This document shows positions 10,164-20,720 of a stretch of DNA of 64,000 bases, piece after piece; the stretch's first letter is position 1; each line of letters begins with the position of its first letter. The DNA is from Papio anubis (lineage: Eukaryota; Chordata; Mammalia; Primates; Cercopithecidae). Position numbers and translations under genes: made by a program. Where the stretch lies: positions 5,971,771 through 6,035,770 of the forward strand of contig NC_044978.1 of the NCBI RefSeq assembly GCF_008728515.1. Reading direction: 5' to 3'. The notes below the pieces were generated by a model. It saw nothing but the letters and a program-made list of their open reading frames with translations, did not search any database and was not told the DNA's origin.

Positions 10164-10375
10164 CAGAGCGGTACTTAAATTTCGATGTGCATCACCATCA
10201 CCTGGAACACTTATTAAAACACAGGTATCTGGGCCCCATTCCCAGAGCTTCTGATTCAGTAGGTCTAGGGGAACCTGGTTTTTACAATTTCTAACAAATT
10301 CCCAGCTGCCGCTGCCGCTGCCACTGCTGCTGGTGGTGGTGGTGGTCTTGGACCACACGGTGAAAAACACAGAAT
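10164..10375 (+). mobile_element. MER5-like hAT DNA transposon
   Basis: The order of landmarks matches MER5A/B: ATCACCATCACCTGGAACA, CTTCTGATTCAGTAGGTCTA, TTTCTAACAAATTCCCAG, then GGACCACACGGTGAAAA. It is a non-autonomous element without a transposase. A trinucleotide tract has expanded in its right half. Confidence 0.75.
10305..10347 (+). repeat. CTG/GGT trinucleotide tract inside MER5-like element
   Basis: Four GCTGCC-type units are followed by GCTGCTGGTGGTGGTGGTGG. The MER5 consensus has only a short GATGCTGCTGGTCC here, so the tract probably grew from that seed. Confidence 0.85.
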
Positions 10376-10489
10376 GCCCAGCCTAGTTTTGGGGACTGGA
10401 AATAATAACTGAACTGTTTTCTGCTGGTGTCCTGTGATTTTATTATCATGAAAAAGTCACTAAACCCGTGTCTAAAATCCTGTGGGGTT

Positions 10490-10792
10490 TTTTTGTTTTG
10501 TTTTGTTTTTTTGAGACAAAGTCTCACTGTCGCCCAGGTTGGAGTGCAGTGGCACGATCTCGGCTCACTGCAACCTCCACCTCCTGGGTTCAAGTGATTC
10601 TCCTGCCTCAGCCTCCCGAGAAGCTAGGATTACAGGTGGGCAACACCACACCCGGCTAATTTTTGTATTTTTAGTAGAGACGGGGTTTCACCACATTGTC
10701 CAGGCTGGTCTCAAACTGCTCACCTCAGGTGATCCATCTACCTTGGCCTCCCAAAATGCTGGGATTACAGGCATGAGCCACCGCGCCTGGCC
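10490..10792 (-). mobile_element. Alu (S-like)
   Basis: A reverse-strand full-length Alu after a TTTTG-rich tail, ending CCGCGCCTGGCC. Confidence 0.94.
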
Positions 10793-11265
10793 AAGACCTG
10801 AGTTTTTAGTCTTACTGCAGGATGCCGGAACAGGACACAGAAACTCAGTTTCTCCATCTGCAAAATGGGAGTTGTTAGGTCCTGCTCAGTCCCTGTCACT
10901 GGACTGGTGAAGGAATCAAGCAAAGAAATGGATAGGAAGTAGCCTCAGATGATAAAGTGTTCAGTCAGCATGAGGGTGTCACAGACACCAGGTGCTTTTC
11001 AGACCTCAAAAAGCCAAGAACTGGGTTTAGCATAGGTGGCTGGAGCAAGGCATCCTGACCTCAGAATTTCCCAGGCACCCACCATGTGGGGAGACCTGTG
11101 ATTTTCCTGCCTGGCTTTTGGTGCTTTCGCACTAAGTCTCCTCAATTTGGCCGCATTGAAATGCCGCGTTCCTCACCCTCCTTGTTTAGTGCCTGGGCAT
11201 CAGGAAGAAAGGAAGTGATGGTGAATGGAAAAATGGAAGAAGGGACAAGTTTACACTTCTGACTT
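10793..11265. other. Unique intergenic sequence
   Basis: I see no gene or recognised repeat. A MIR-like phrase (CAGTTTCTCCATCTGCAAAA) at about 10846-10866 suggests a short MIR remnant. Confidence 0.4.
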
Positions 11266-12060
11266 TTTTTAGTTTGCATTTATCTCTTTAACTTTTTGTT
11301 TTATTTTGACATAGCTTCAGACAGAGAAAAGTACAAGAATTGTACAAAGAATACCCACATATCTTTGCTTGGGTTCCTTCATTAACATTTTATTCTGTCT
11401 CTACACATGCACAAACACTTTTTCTAAATGATGTAACAATCTCCCTACTATAAATTATTACTTTACTCTTTCAATTAATAAATATCTTTCTGAGAAGTAT
11501 TTTGAGATTATATAAATACCATCCTGTTACTTCTCCAGTGTTTGCTGATTATATTGGTCTTTGATTCTTGTTTGTCTTGATATTATAATGATTTCTAAAT
11601 TCTGGTATTCCAATGTCATCATGCCTTCTACATATATTGTCATTCTACTGTAAAAATGAGATTTCCTTTATTATTTAATAACAGTGTGGGCTATACCTTC
11701 TTGCTTTATTCAATAGGTTATAATTCTTAAGTATTATCATTATTTTGATGTTCATATTACCCCAAAGTTGGCCAGTGGGAGCCTCTAAAAGCTGGCTCTT
11801 ATGTCCTTTTGAATTGGTCCCATCATTCTCTGAGCACTTCCTTACTTTTTGGCACATCAAGATGTTCCAGAATCATTTTGCTACCCCTACAATCAGCCAT
11901 TTTTCCAAGGAACTCGGATTCTTTTTAGTGAATGGTATTTAGAAACCAGCGTGTGGCCACTAAGTGTGCTCATTGCTACTGAGGTGACATTGGGTTTTGA
12001 TTAGTCTATCTATTCATGAGCAGTATCCACAAGGTACTATAGTTCTTCACTTTACAATAT
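11266..12060 (+). mobile_element. L1M 3' UTR
   Basis: The text follows the old L1M 3' UTR, including GTACAAAGAATACCCACATA, then TGGCCAGTGGGAGCCTC, then CATCAAGATGTTCCAG, then TTTAGAAACCAGCG. No ORF2 coding remains. The boundaries are approximate. Confidence 0.75.
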
Positions 12061-12084
12061 GTCTTCAATCATCTATATAGGAAA

Positions 12085-12300
12085 TATGAGACAGTGTAGC
12101 TTAGTACAAATAGGTTGGATGCAGGGTTGGACAATGTGTGTTCAGTCTACTTATCAGATAGATGAAGAACCTTAGGCAAGTGACCTGTTTAACCCTCTGG
12201 TTTCTCATTTCTAAAATGGACAGTTGTCATGAGAAGCAAGATATCATGTGTAAAGTGTCCAGTACCTAGTAGGCACTCAAGAAAACACTAATTTCTTCCC
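12085..12300 (+). mobile_element. MIR
   Basis: The core reads GAAGAACCTTAGGCAAGTGA, then TCTCATTTCTAAAATGG, then AGGCACTCAAGAAAAC, in MIR order. Confidence 0.75.
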
Positions 12301-12530
12301 TTTCTACTCCTTGACTCATAGATGTACATCTTTTTCTTTAGTGTGGCTCTCCTCACAACCTCCAGATTTCTGCTTCTCTCAGAGCCCAGAATACAACTGC
12401 ATTGCCATGTTTAGGCTTTTCCCTCCATGGAATAAAAGAAATGCTGCTCTGATCAGAGGTGGGGATATTGTTGCTTCTATTGCAGGTTCTACCACAATTT
12501 GCTCTTTAAAAAAGTATATTATCGTAAGAA

Positions 12531-12808
12531 TGGCCTGTAACCCCACCACTCTGGGAGGCTGAAGCAAGAGAATCACTTGAGCCTAGGAGTTCAAGACCAG
12601 CCTGGACAACATAGTGAGACCCTGAGTCACAACATTTGTCTAAAAGATTAGCCAGGTGTGGTGACATATGCCTGTGATCCCAGCTACTCAGGAGGCTGAG
12701 GTGGGATGACTGCTTGAGCCCAGGAGCTTGAGGCTGCAGTGAGCTGTGACTGTGACACTGCACTCCAGTCTGAGTGACAGAGCAAGGCCCTGCCTCAAAA
12801 AAAAAAAA
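12531..12808 (+). mobile_element. Alu (J-like, 5' truncated)
   Basis: It starts inside the left arm at GGCCTGTAACCCCACCAC and runs to an A tail. Many substitutions and CAGTGAGCTGTGACTG in the right arm indicate an old copy. Confidence 0.88.
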
Positions 12809-13815
12809 TGAATTAAAGTTCATCTTGGCAAGCTATCCCTTTGGTGACCGAATGCCTTCCAGAAGTCTTCCAAATGACTGCTGTTTATGCAAGACTATCT
12901 CCTGATCAGGCCCTTTCCCAAACTTGTGTGCTTCCAAACTAATGTGCTAGCCCCAGAAACCATGCTGCAGCAGCTGTGTTTCGGGTCTTCCGCTCCACCT
13001 CTCTTTACCCTGTTCCCTGCTCATGAAGACCTTCAAAACCTCCTTGTCATCATCCAGATAGCCAGAACAATCTCCCAATCTTTCCCAAACCATGGTGCGT
13101 CAAGGTGCCGGGGCAAAGCATGCTCCATGATGTGGGCCTTCCCCCCAACTCAGGATACTCTCAGTCACTTGACCCTAAGGTAACTCTGTCTGTGCCCAGA
13201 AAATCACCAAAAATAGCTCCTTCATTTTCCATGAGCAACTGCTGAGCAAAACCATACAAAATACTGCAAGAACAAGCAACGATCTGAAATAGTTATAAAA
13301 CTTTTTCCCTAGGAAATTAAATGCAAAACTGCCTTCAATATAGACAGCCTTTGACATTCTCAGCAAAACATGTTTCCCTCTTGAACGGCATCACAAACAT
13401 CTGCTGTCCAATCGGCTCTGCTTTCTATTTGCATAACTAAATGGCCTATTTTATTTTCTCAGAACAAAGAATATTTTTCTGGAATACTCAAAGGAACAGT
13501 GTTTTCAAATAGCTACTTCTTGAAAGATTACTCAACTCTGAAAAAAAAAAATAGGTTTTCCATCTTCCACTACAGCTACCTAGGCTCAACAGCCTTAGAG
13601 CCAAGTGTTAGTCAAAATTAAGACTCAAACGTTCTCTCTCCTATCCCTGAATCGGCAAAAAGAAAGCATCTTTTTCCAAACACATGGCTAAGAGCTCAGC
13701 CCTAAGATGTCTGGACAGGTCCTATCTGCATACTCTTTCCGCATCTTGATACAGAGGTCTTTGTCTTCTTTAGGCAACAGTTTCCCCTGATAATAATAAA
13801 GAGTAAAATTTAGTT
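12809..13815. other. Unique intergenic sequence
   Basis: I see no recognised repeat over about 1 kb. An octamer-like ATTTGCAT occurs at 13427-13434. No open frame looks like a real exon. Confidence 0.45.
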
Positions 13816-14030
13816 CAGCACCCAGGGCATGGAAAGGTCTTTAATTCTTACAACAGCCCACTAAGGCAGCTATTATACCATCTCTATTATTTTGTGGATG
13901 AGGAAATTAAGGCGCAAAGAATGTAGGAAATTTGTCTAGGATTCCCCAGCAATGAAATGCCTAGGTTTAGAATTAGAATCTAAACCTAAGCAGTTTATCC
14001 GACAGCTCAAACCCCATGTTATCCCATCTG
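13816..14030 (-). mobile_element. MIR
   Basis: A minus-strand MIR: TTACAACAGCCCACTAAGGC, then GGATGAGGAAATTAAGGCGC, then GTCTAGGATTCC, the familiar reverse-complement pattern. Confidence 0.72.
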
Positions 14031-14117
14031 TCCCACTTCCCTAACCAATTACTGGTAGGTAGAATATCCCATGAAGGTCCTTCAACAGTACCTCTTGCGT
14101 AAATGGTACTTGACGTT

Positions 14118-15049
14118 TGTACTAGTCATCTATTGCAGCATCTATTCCAAAACTTAGCAGCTTCAAACAACAAACATTTTTAATCTCACAGTTTCTGCAG
14201 GTCAGTAATCCAGGCACAACCCCACTGAGTGCCTGAATGGTTTGGATCTGTGTCCCCACCAAAATTTCATGTTCAGTTGTATTCCCCAGTGGTGGAGGTA
14301 GGGCCTGTTGGGAGGTGATTGCATCATGGGAGTGGATCCCTCATGAATGGTTTAGCACCATCCTTTTCACACTGTTCTTGTGAGTGAGTTCTCATAGGAT
14401 CTGGTTGTTTAAAAGTGTACAGCACTTCCTCCATCTCTTTCTTGGTCCTGCTATTGCCATGTAAGATGCCTGTACCCACTTTGCTTTCTGCCATAATTGT
14501 AAGTTCCCTGAGGCCACCTCTGAAGCTGATGACACCATGATCCTGTGCAGCCTGCAGAATCATGAGCCAATTAAATCTCTTTTCTTTATAAACCACCCAG
14601 TCTCAGATATTTCTTTATAGCAGTGTAAGAACCAACTAATACAGTGTCTGTGGCTCAAGGCATCTCAGGGAGCTGCAGTCAAGTTGGGACTGCCATCTCA
14701 TCTGAAGGTTCAACTGGGTGTGGACCTATTTCCAAGCTCAGTCAGATGATTATTGTCAGGATTCAGTTCCTCGAAGGTGCTGGACTGAAGGTCTTATTCC
14801 TCACTTCGTAGAAGCCCACTGTTTTTCTTGCAACTTGAACCTCTCCACAGGGTAGCTCACAACGTGCCAGATGGCTTCCCTTAGATCACCCAAGACAGAA
14901 ATAACATCCCATCACCTCTGCTGCATTCTGTTTTCTAGAAGTGAGTCACCAAAGCCAAACTCACACTCAAGGGGAGGGATTTATACAAACGTATGAATTC
15001 CAGGACATAGAGATCACTAGAGGTCATCTTAGAAGCTCCAGGCACAACA
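14118..15049 (-). mobile_element. MLT1-like MaLR LTR, split by another LTR
   Basis: Read on the minus strand, it ends in the MLT1 pattern (complement of ACTAGTCATCTATTGCAGC). The body holds complements of ATTCAGTTCCTCGAAGG and AAACTCACACTCAAGGGGAG. It is in two parts (14118-14233 and 14644-15049) that join once the inserted LTR is removed. Confidence 0.75.
14234..14643 (+). mobile_element. MST-like MaLR solo LTR nested in MLT1
   Basis: This 410-bp LTR starts TGAATGGTTTGGATC and ends ACCAACTAATACA. Landmarks include GGAGGTGATTGCATCATGG and ATGAGCCAATTAAATC. The flanking pentamers are GTGCC (14229-14233) and GTGTC (14644-14648), a 5-bp duplication with one change. Confidence 0.85.
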
Positions 15050-15334
15050 TTATAATGAACCATGAAAATATTTAATTATTAAGACAATTACAATAAAGTG
15101 ACAAATAAAAAGAGCAACTTCTAATAGAAATGATCTCCCTCACATAGAGATAGCAAGCTCTTGGCACACACGCAATCAGAAAAACTATTGATCTTCCCAA
15201 CAGGAGGGACTATCTTAGAGGATATACCACCAGAACTCAATGGGACTAAGATAAGAAGATTCTTTATTGGTTCTTATTGCTGTCCTCATTTGCATTACTA
15301 TCAACCTCATTAACATCATCATATCATCATTGCC

Positions 15335-15400
15335 AATTAATGATTACTTACTATATGGCAAGCAATGCGCTAAGAACTTTTCATGTGTGGTCATATTAGT
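15335..15400 (-). mobile_element. MIR fragment
   Basis: A short piece resembling the minus-strand MIR 3' end: ACTTACTATATGGCAAGCAA, then GCGCTAAGAACTTTTCATGT. Confidence 0.45.
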
Positions 15401-15477
15401 GTGGTTTTTTTTCAGAAGATGGTCTTAATGGCAATCAAATTTTTCAGGTAAGTAACCCAGTGAATTTTCATTTTCTC

Positions 15478-15781
15478 TTTTTTTTTTTTTTTTTTTTTTG
15501 AGATGGAGTCTTGCTCTGTCACCCAGGCTGGAGTGCAGTGGCACGATCGTGGCTCGCTGCAACCTCCCCCTCCTGGGTTCAAGTGCTCCTTATGCCTCAG
15601 CCTCCTGAGTAGCTGGGATTACTACAGGCAAGCGCCACCATGCCCAGCTAATTTTTGTATTTTTAGTAGAGGTGGGGTTTCACCGTATTGGCCAGACTGG
15701 TCACGATCTTGTGACCTCGTGACCCCCTGCCTCAGCCTCCCAAAGTGCAAGGATGACAGGCATGAGCCACTGTGCCTGGCC
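15478..15781 (-). mobile_element. Alu (S/Y-like)
   Basis: A reverse-strand full-length Alu with a 20-base T run, the GAGATGGAGTCTTGCTC head, and an end at GTGCCTGGCCC. Confidence 0.93.
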
Positions 15782-16337
15782 CAAATGTTTATTTTTAATA
15801 ATCCTCAATTCCCAGTTGTCTCACAGTATCTTCCATTCATGGACTCAATTGTTTCCTCCATGTCAGTTCAGCAAAATGTGCCTTTGAATATAGCTTCCTT
15901 CGATTCCTCAGCCTTTCCCTCTCTTTCCCCTCCCTGCCCCACCAACACCATCCCCAATCTCTTCTCTCTTGGCCCCTATCTCCAGCTGCTGCCGTAGCCA
16001 GGAGCTAGGACAGACTCTGTGATGAATGAGCATTCCTTCAAATGCTGTTATAAAAACAAGATAAAAACCAGTCAAGAAAACATAATGGGTTTAAGGGGAG
16101 GAATCACCAGGTACAAGAATGACCTTGAGTGTAATTATAGCATGTCAAACAGGTAAAGGGACAGACAGAAACAGGGAGGACCTGCCTTAGATAGGATGTT
16201 GAGGGAAGCCCTCACAGAAAAGGTGGGCATGTACTCCAGCCCAAAGAATGAGAGGTAGTCCAGCTGTCCGAGACTACAGTGATCACATAGATACATAAAA
16301 CATTAGAATAATAATTCTTCCTTCTTACTGATGTTGT
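15782..16337. other. Unique intergenic sequence
   Basis: Nothing recognised. The stretch includes a pyrimidine-rich segment at about 15893-15990. Confidence 0.4.
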
Positions 16338-16452
16338 AAGAATGAGGCATTTTATATATATAAATATATATAAATAAAAAGAATGAGACATTTTATATAT
16401 ATACAAATATGTATTTATATATATATATATATATATATAATTCCTCATTCTT
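16338..16452. repeat. AT-rich inverted and direct repeat with (TA)n core
   Basis: AAGAATGAGG (16338-16347) and its exact inverse CCTCATTCTT (16443-16452) enclose tracts of TATATA. A second copy, AAGAATGAGACATTTTA, starts at about 16379. Confidence 0.85.
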
Positions 16453-16469
16453 AAAAATTAGGAACAAAA

Positions 16470-16615
16470 TTAGGAACAATTATTATTCTAAGTTTCCAAG
16501 GAGAAACTAGGGTTCTCAGATGTTAAGTAATTTGCCCAAGGTCACACAATGAATGAAGCCAAAATTTAAACTCGATCTATGAATTCAGACCCATGCTTCA
16601 TCACCATCCACTGCA
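16470..16615 (-). mobile_element. MIR
   Basis: Minus-strand MIR text: GTTAAGTAATTTGCCCAAGG, then TCACACAATGAATGAAGCC, then GACCCATGCTTCATCACC. Confidence 0.7.
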
Positions 16616-17089
16616 GCTTCCACAGGAATGTAAGAACCTACATGATAAACCAGTGTTACTTTAGTCCCAAGAAATGCATGCACCAATTTACTTGAAAACA
16701 TTCAGTAAAAACTATGAAGAACTGCTTGAATATCTAATCACATAAGAAATCCTCAAAGCCATTTCAAGCTCTCTGAGGAAAACCTTTGCCTCAGTTGTCT
16801 CAATCCTGAAGTTCAAGATGAGTGGGATTTGGGGCAGGATTAAAGAGCATAGTGAATGAAATTCTTTGTCAGCACTTTTCCCCACTGCCTGCAGTCAACT
16901 GCCTGCCATTCTTGCTGGGGAAAGACGGCTTTGCTAAACTTGATCTTGGTCAAGCTTATCAATTGCTGATTGTCCACTGTGCTATAACAGAAGCCCAGAC
17001 AATCATCAGTCAGGGAGGTGCATTCCTGCCTAAGTGCCTTCAGTTTGGAATTTCTGTTTGTGGCAGCTACTGTTTTCTACAGATCTCTG
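16616..17089. other. Unique intergenic sequence
   Basis: I recognise no repeat or gene. The right part may include the diverged start of the LTR that follows. Confidence 0.4.
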
Positions 17090-17698
17090 CCACAATACCT
17101 CCTGTTCACATGCATATCTATGATATGACCTCGCCACACTTCCATCAAGAGGTAGAAACCATCTCTCCACCCACTTCACTCTGGGCAGGCACCATGATTT
17201 CTTTAACCAATAGAATAGAAGTGAAGGGATACTGCGTGAGTTCTGGCTGTAGATCGAAGGCCTCATAGTTCCCAGTCCTGCCTCATGGAAGCCAGCCACC
17301 GTGTAACAAGTGCTACTACCCTGGGATCATCATATTGTGAGGAAGCTCAAGCTAGTCACATGGAGAGGGTGTGCAGACAGAGTACTGCTGGCCAATTCCT
17401 AGTTGTTCTTGCCATCCCAACCCCGGAGCCAGACACATGAGTGAAGGAGACATTCCAGCCACAGCAGACACCAACTATGGAAGAGCTGAGGCTCCAGACT
17501 GATGGTCCCAGTTGAGCTGTCCCAGACGTATCTGGCCACCCCATCTGAAACTTCCAACTTGTGTAGCAAAGGTGAGCCATCCCACTTTGCCCTGCCTGAA
17601 TTCCTGATCCACAGAATTGTGAGCATAATAAAATGGTGGCCTTTTTACATCACTACGTTTTGGGGTGATTGATTACATAGAAATAGATAATTGTAACA
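17090..17698 (+). mobile_element. MLT1-like MaLR LTR
   Basis: The body shows TTAACCAATAGAATAGAAGT, and the end shows GAATTGTGAGCATAATAAAA and AGATAATTGTAACA, the MLT1 3' end pattern. The start is uncertain. No retroviral coding sequence adjoins it. Confidence 0.6.
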
Positions 17699-17872
17699 CC
17701 ATTGTTCTTATAATATATGCATGCTACATGTGGAACTATAATTTAAAGAATCCAGACAGGAAATAATATTTTAATGACATGCTGATTATGCATCTATGGA
17801 GAGTCAGCTTTTATAAAGAAAAAAGAATGTCCTTCTATATTATTTTGATAGCACAGTATTGTACATGGATTA

Positions 17873-18015
17873 CCTTCTCTGCTGTGTCATGATGCAGCAT
17901 GAAAGCCCTTGTCAGAAGCCAGGCTATGCCCTTGGACTTCCCAGACTACAGAACCATGAGCTAAATAAGCCTCTCCTCTTTATAAATGACTCAGTCTCAA
18001 GTATTCTGTTAGACT
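17873..18015 (+). mobile_element. MST-like LTR, 3' part only
   Basis: It closely resembles the last 140 bases of the MST-like LTR at 19254-19679, with CATGATGCAG, CCCTTGGACTTCCCAGACT and AATGACTCAGTCTC in the same order. The 5' part is missing. Confidence 0.7.
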
Positions 18016-18090
18016 CATAAGTACATAATTCCAGGCACCAATTGGTTATGTGTCAGAAACAACAGCATCTGCACAAAAAAAACCTTACTG

Positions 18091-18238
18091 TTGTCAGGTA
18101 CGGTGGTATATACCTGTAATTCCAGCTACTCAGGAGGCTAAAGCAGGATGATTGCTTGAGCCCAGGAGTTCAAATCCAGCCTAGGCAACATAGCAAGACC
18201 TCCATCTATTAAAAAAAGATAAAATTTAAAAAATAAAA
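18091..18238 (+). mobile_element. FLAM-like free left Alu monomer
   Basis: A single monomer carrying ACCTGTAATTCCAGCTACTC, then GCCTAGGCAACATAGCAAGA, and an A-rich tail. AAAACCTTACTG precedes it (18079-18090) and recurs at 18841-18852, beyond two further Alus. The monomer was therefore the first insertion. Confidence 0.75.
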
Positions 18239-18517
18239 CGTGGCTCAAGCCTGTAATCCCAGCATGTTGGGAGGCCAAGGTGGGAGGGTTACCTGAGCTT
18301 GAGATCAGCCTGGGCAACATGTTGAGACCCTGTCTCTACATTAAAAAAGAAAAACTGAGTTAGGCATGGTGGCACACACCTGTAATCCCAGCTACTCAGA
18401 AGATTGAGGCAGAATCACTTGAGCCTGGGAGGTTGAGGCTGCAGTGAGCTATGATCATGCCACTGCACTTCAGCTGAGTGACAAGGTGGGACCCTGTCTC
18501 AGAAAAATTAAAAATAA
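18239..18517 (+). mobile_element. Alu (J-like, 5' truncated)
   Basis: It begins at CGTGGCTCAAGCCTG directly after the monomer tail and runs to an A-rich AAAAATTAAAAATAA end. It is diverged. Confidence 0.85.
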
Positions 18518-18842
18518 GGCCGGACGCGGTGGCTCAAGCCTGTAATCCCAGCACTTTGGGAGGCCGAGACGGGCGGATCATGAGGTCAGGAGATCGAGAC
18601 CATCCTGGCTAACACGGTGAAACCCCTTCTCTACTAAAAAGTACAAAAAACTAGCCGGGCGAGGTGGCGGGCGCCTGTAGTCCCAGCTACTCCGGAGGCT
18701 GAGGCAGGAGAATGGCTTAAACCCGGGAGGCGGAGCTTGCAGTGAGCTGAGATCCGGCCATTGCACTCCAGCCTGGGCAACAGAGCCAGACTCCGTCTCA
18801 AAAAAAATAAAAAATAAAAAAAATTTAAAAATTAAAAATAAA
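18518..18842 (+). mobile_element. AluY, Old World monkey type
   Basis: A nearly intact young Alu. It has GGCTCAAGCCTGTAATCCC, GCCGAGACGGGCGGATCA and GAGATCCGGCCATTGC. I associate these with the cercopithecid AluYR lineage. Human AluY normally has GGCTCACGCC and GATCGCGCC at these places. Confidence 0.88.
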
Positions 18843-19084
18843 AACCTTACTGCAGCAGCAAGCCAGAATTTCCACAGAACTTCTATAACCATGGGGGTGA
18901 CCATTTATTCTAATTACAAGTCTTCTGAAGAATTCTTTCAATAATAACCCAGTCTTAATTGTGTCATAACACTTACACAGTATTAGTGATTTTTTTCATG
19001 CTTATGACTACATGTTTACCTACAAGCAGGAATCCATCAATTGTGGAACCTTCAATTACATGTCTGCTACCTCTTATCCCAGAT

Positions 19085-19750
19085 AAATAATAAAAATAGC
19101 TAGCATTTATATGGTGCTTCCTATATGTCATGCAATGTGCTAAGTACTTTATGTATACACTTATTTAATCCACACAGCAGCCCTACAGGATAGATACTCT
19201 TGTTATCCTAATTTTACAGGTGAAAATTGATTCAAAGGGAATTAAGCAACATGTGCAGGACCTCCACTGTGACGTCCTCACCAAAAGCCATGTTGAAATT
19301 GGATCCCCAATGTGGTGGTATTGGGAGGCAGGGCCTAGGGGGAGGTGTTTGGGTCATGGGGGCAGATTTCTCATGAATGGCTTGGTTTCATTCCCATGGC
19401 AGTGAGTGAATTCTTTCTCCAGCAAGACGGAATTAGTTCATTCCCACGAGATCAGTTGTTACAAAGTGAGGTTCCTCCTCCTGTGGGTCTTCCCGTGTAT
19501 CTGCTTCCCCTCTGACCTCCTCTGCCATGTCATGATGCAGAGTGAAATCCCTCGCCAGAAGCCAGGCTACACCCTTGGACTTCCCAGACTGCAGAACCGT
19601 GAGCTAAATAAACCTCTCCTCTTTATAAATGACTCAGTCTCGGGTATTCTGTTATAGCAACACTAAATGGACTAACACAGTCACCAAGCCACAGTTCAAG
19701 CCCAGGCAGTCTGGTTTCAAAGTCTGTGCTCTTAACAGCTACACTGTGAG
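19085..19750 (-). mobile_element. MIR split by an MST-like LTR
   Basis: The left part (19085-19253) has GCTAGCATTTATATGGTGC, TAATTTTACAGGTGAAAA and GAATTAAGCAACATG. The right part (19680-19750) resumes with GTCACCAAGCCACAGTTC and GTCTGTGCTCTTAACAGC, as expected for one minus-strand MIR. Confidence 0.78.
19254..19679 (+). mobile_element. MST-like MaLR solo LTR inside MIR
   Basis: An LTR of about 426 bp with GGATCCCCAATGTGGTGG, GTGTTTGGGTCATGGGG and AACCGTGAGCTAAATAAAC. It ends AAATGGACTAACACA. A clean 5-bp duplication is not visible; a few MIR bases seem lost at the left junction. Confidence 0.82.
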
Positions 19751-20494
19751 ACCCCTTCCACTGTTTTTTAAAGAGTTCGTGATGGTTTAGTTATTGTAGC
19801 CACACATGTGTGAATCACTTACTTTGAGGATATTGGCTATCTTTTGTTGTTGAGAATGAATATGATATTGAAAACACTACCAAGGTACATCCCATATGTC
19901 TACCAAAGACACTTACCTTAGTGAAGATCCTATACTGATCTACCTGCAGGGAAGACTTTTTGACTGCCTGAGACACTGTCTCAAAGTGGCTCAAAATGCT
20001 CCCAGAAGTTTCTCTATCTATTCTGATTCCTCACTAAATTTTCCCAAAAGAATTCATCTTTTCTGGTAGGAAGTTTAAGAGTGCCACTATCAGTGAAAGC
20101 TCCTATGGCCTAACATTTAACTGCAGGTGGCTTTTGAGATGCTTCTGAATAATGCCTCTGTTGACATTCCCCCGGCCATGACCCCTCTCTACTTATACAG
20201 CACTGGCCCTGGCATTTCAGCTACAATGGCAGAAGCTCATCCCACTTCAAAACCGAATTTCAAAGAGTAGTGTGCAAAACATATATTTCTTTGTCTTCAG
20301 TTTCTATTGGTGGTTTATGTTCAATTCCTGTACCTGTGTACAGCAGCAATTAAGAGTGGAAACCAATCTAGCATAATTCCTTCCCACATGAAAATATTAG
20401 ATTCTTTTCCTGCTTGTTATTGTAAACCCAACCCAAATTTCATGCTGAATTCATTTTTCTTTGAATAAAAATTCCACCAGCCAAACCAAATTAT
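19751..20494. other. Unique intergenic sequence
   Basis: Nothing recognised in about 740 bases. Confidence 0.4.
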
Positions 20495-20549
20495 GAAATG
20501 TTGACAGTATTGGATATCCATATCATGTCTCAGGCTTTAACACTGAGTG

Positions 20550-20720
20550 GTTGGAAGCTACTAATGTTGCTCCCATTCATCAACAATTATGTATCAGACA
20601 ACTATTGTATTCTAGGCAGTGAACTGACTGCTGGACAAAGAGAAATAGATGTGACGTGGCCCTTGTTTGGAGGGAGCTTATAGTTTGTAAAAAGAAAGAC
20701 AAGTCATCCCCCCAAAATGA
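20550..20720. mobile_element. L2-like fragment
   Basis: It resembles the L2 3' region: CATTCATCAACAATTATGTA, TTGTATTCTAGGCAGTG, GACAAAGAGAAATAGATG, then GAGGGAGCTTATAGTTTG. The strand is not assigned. Confidence 0.5.

Noticed and set aside
15503..15997. 164-codon plus-strand frame
   Set aside because: Its first part is translated Alu; the remainder has no similarity or splice support.
17873..19679. A processed gene duplicate suggested by two similar 140-base blocks
   Set aside because: Both blocks are 3' ends of MST-like LTRs, so similarity is expected from the repeat family.
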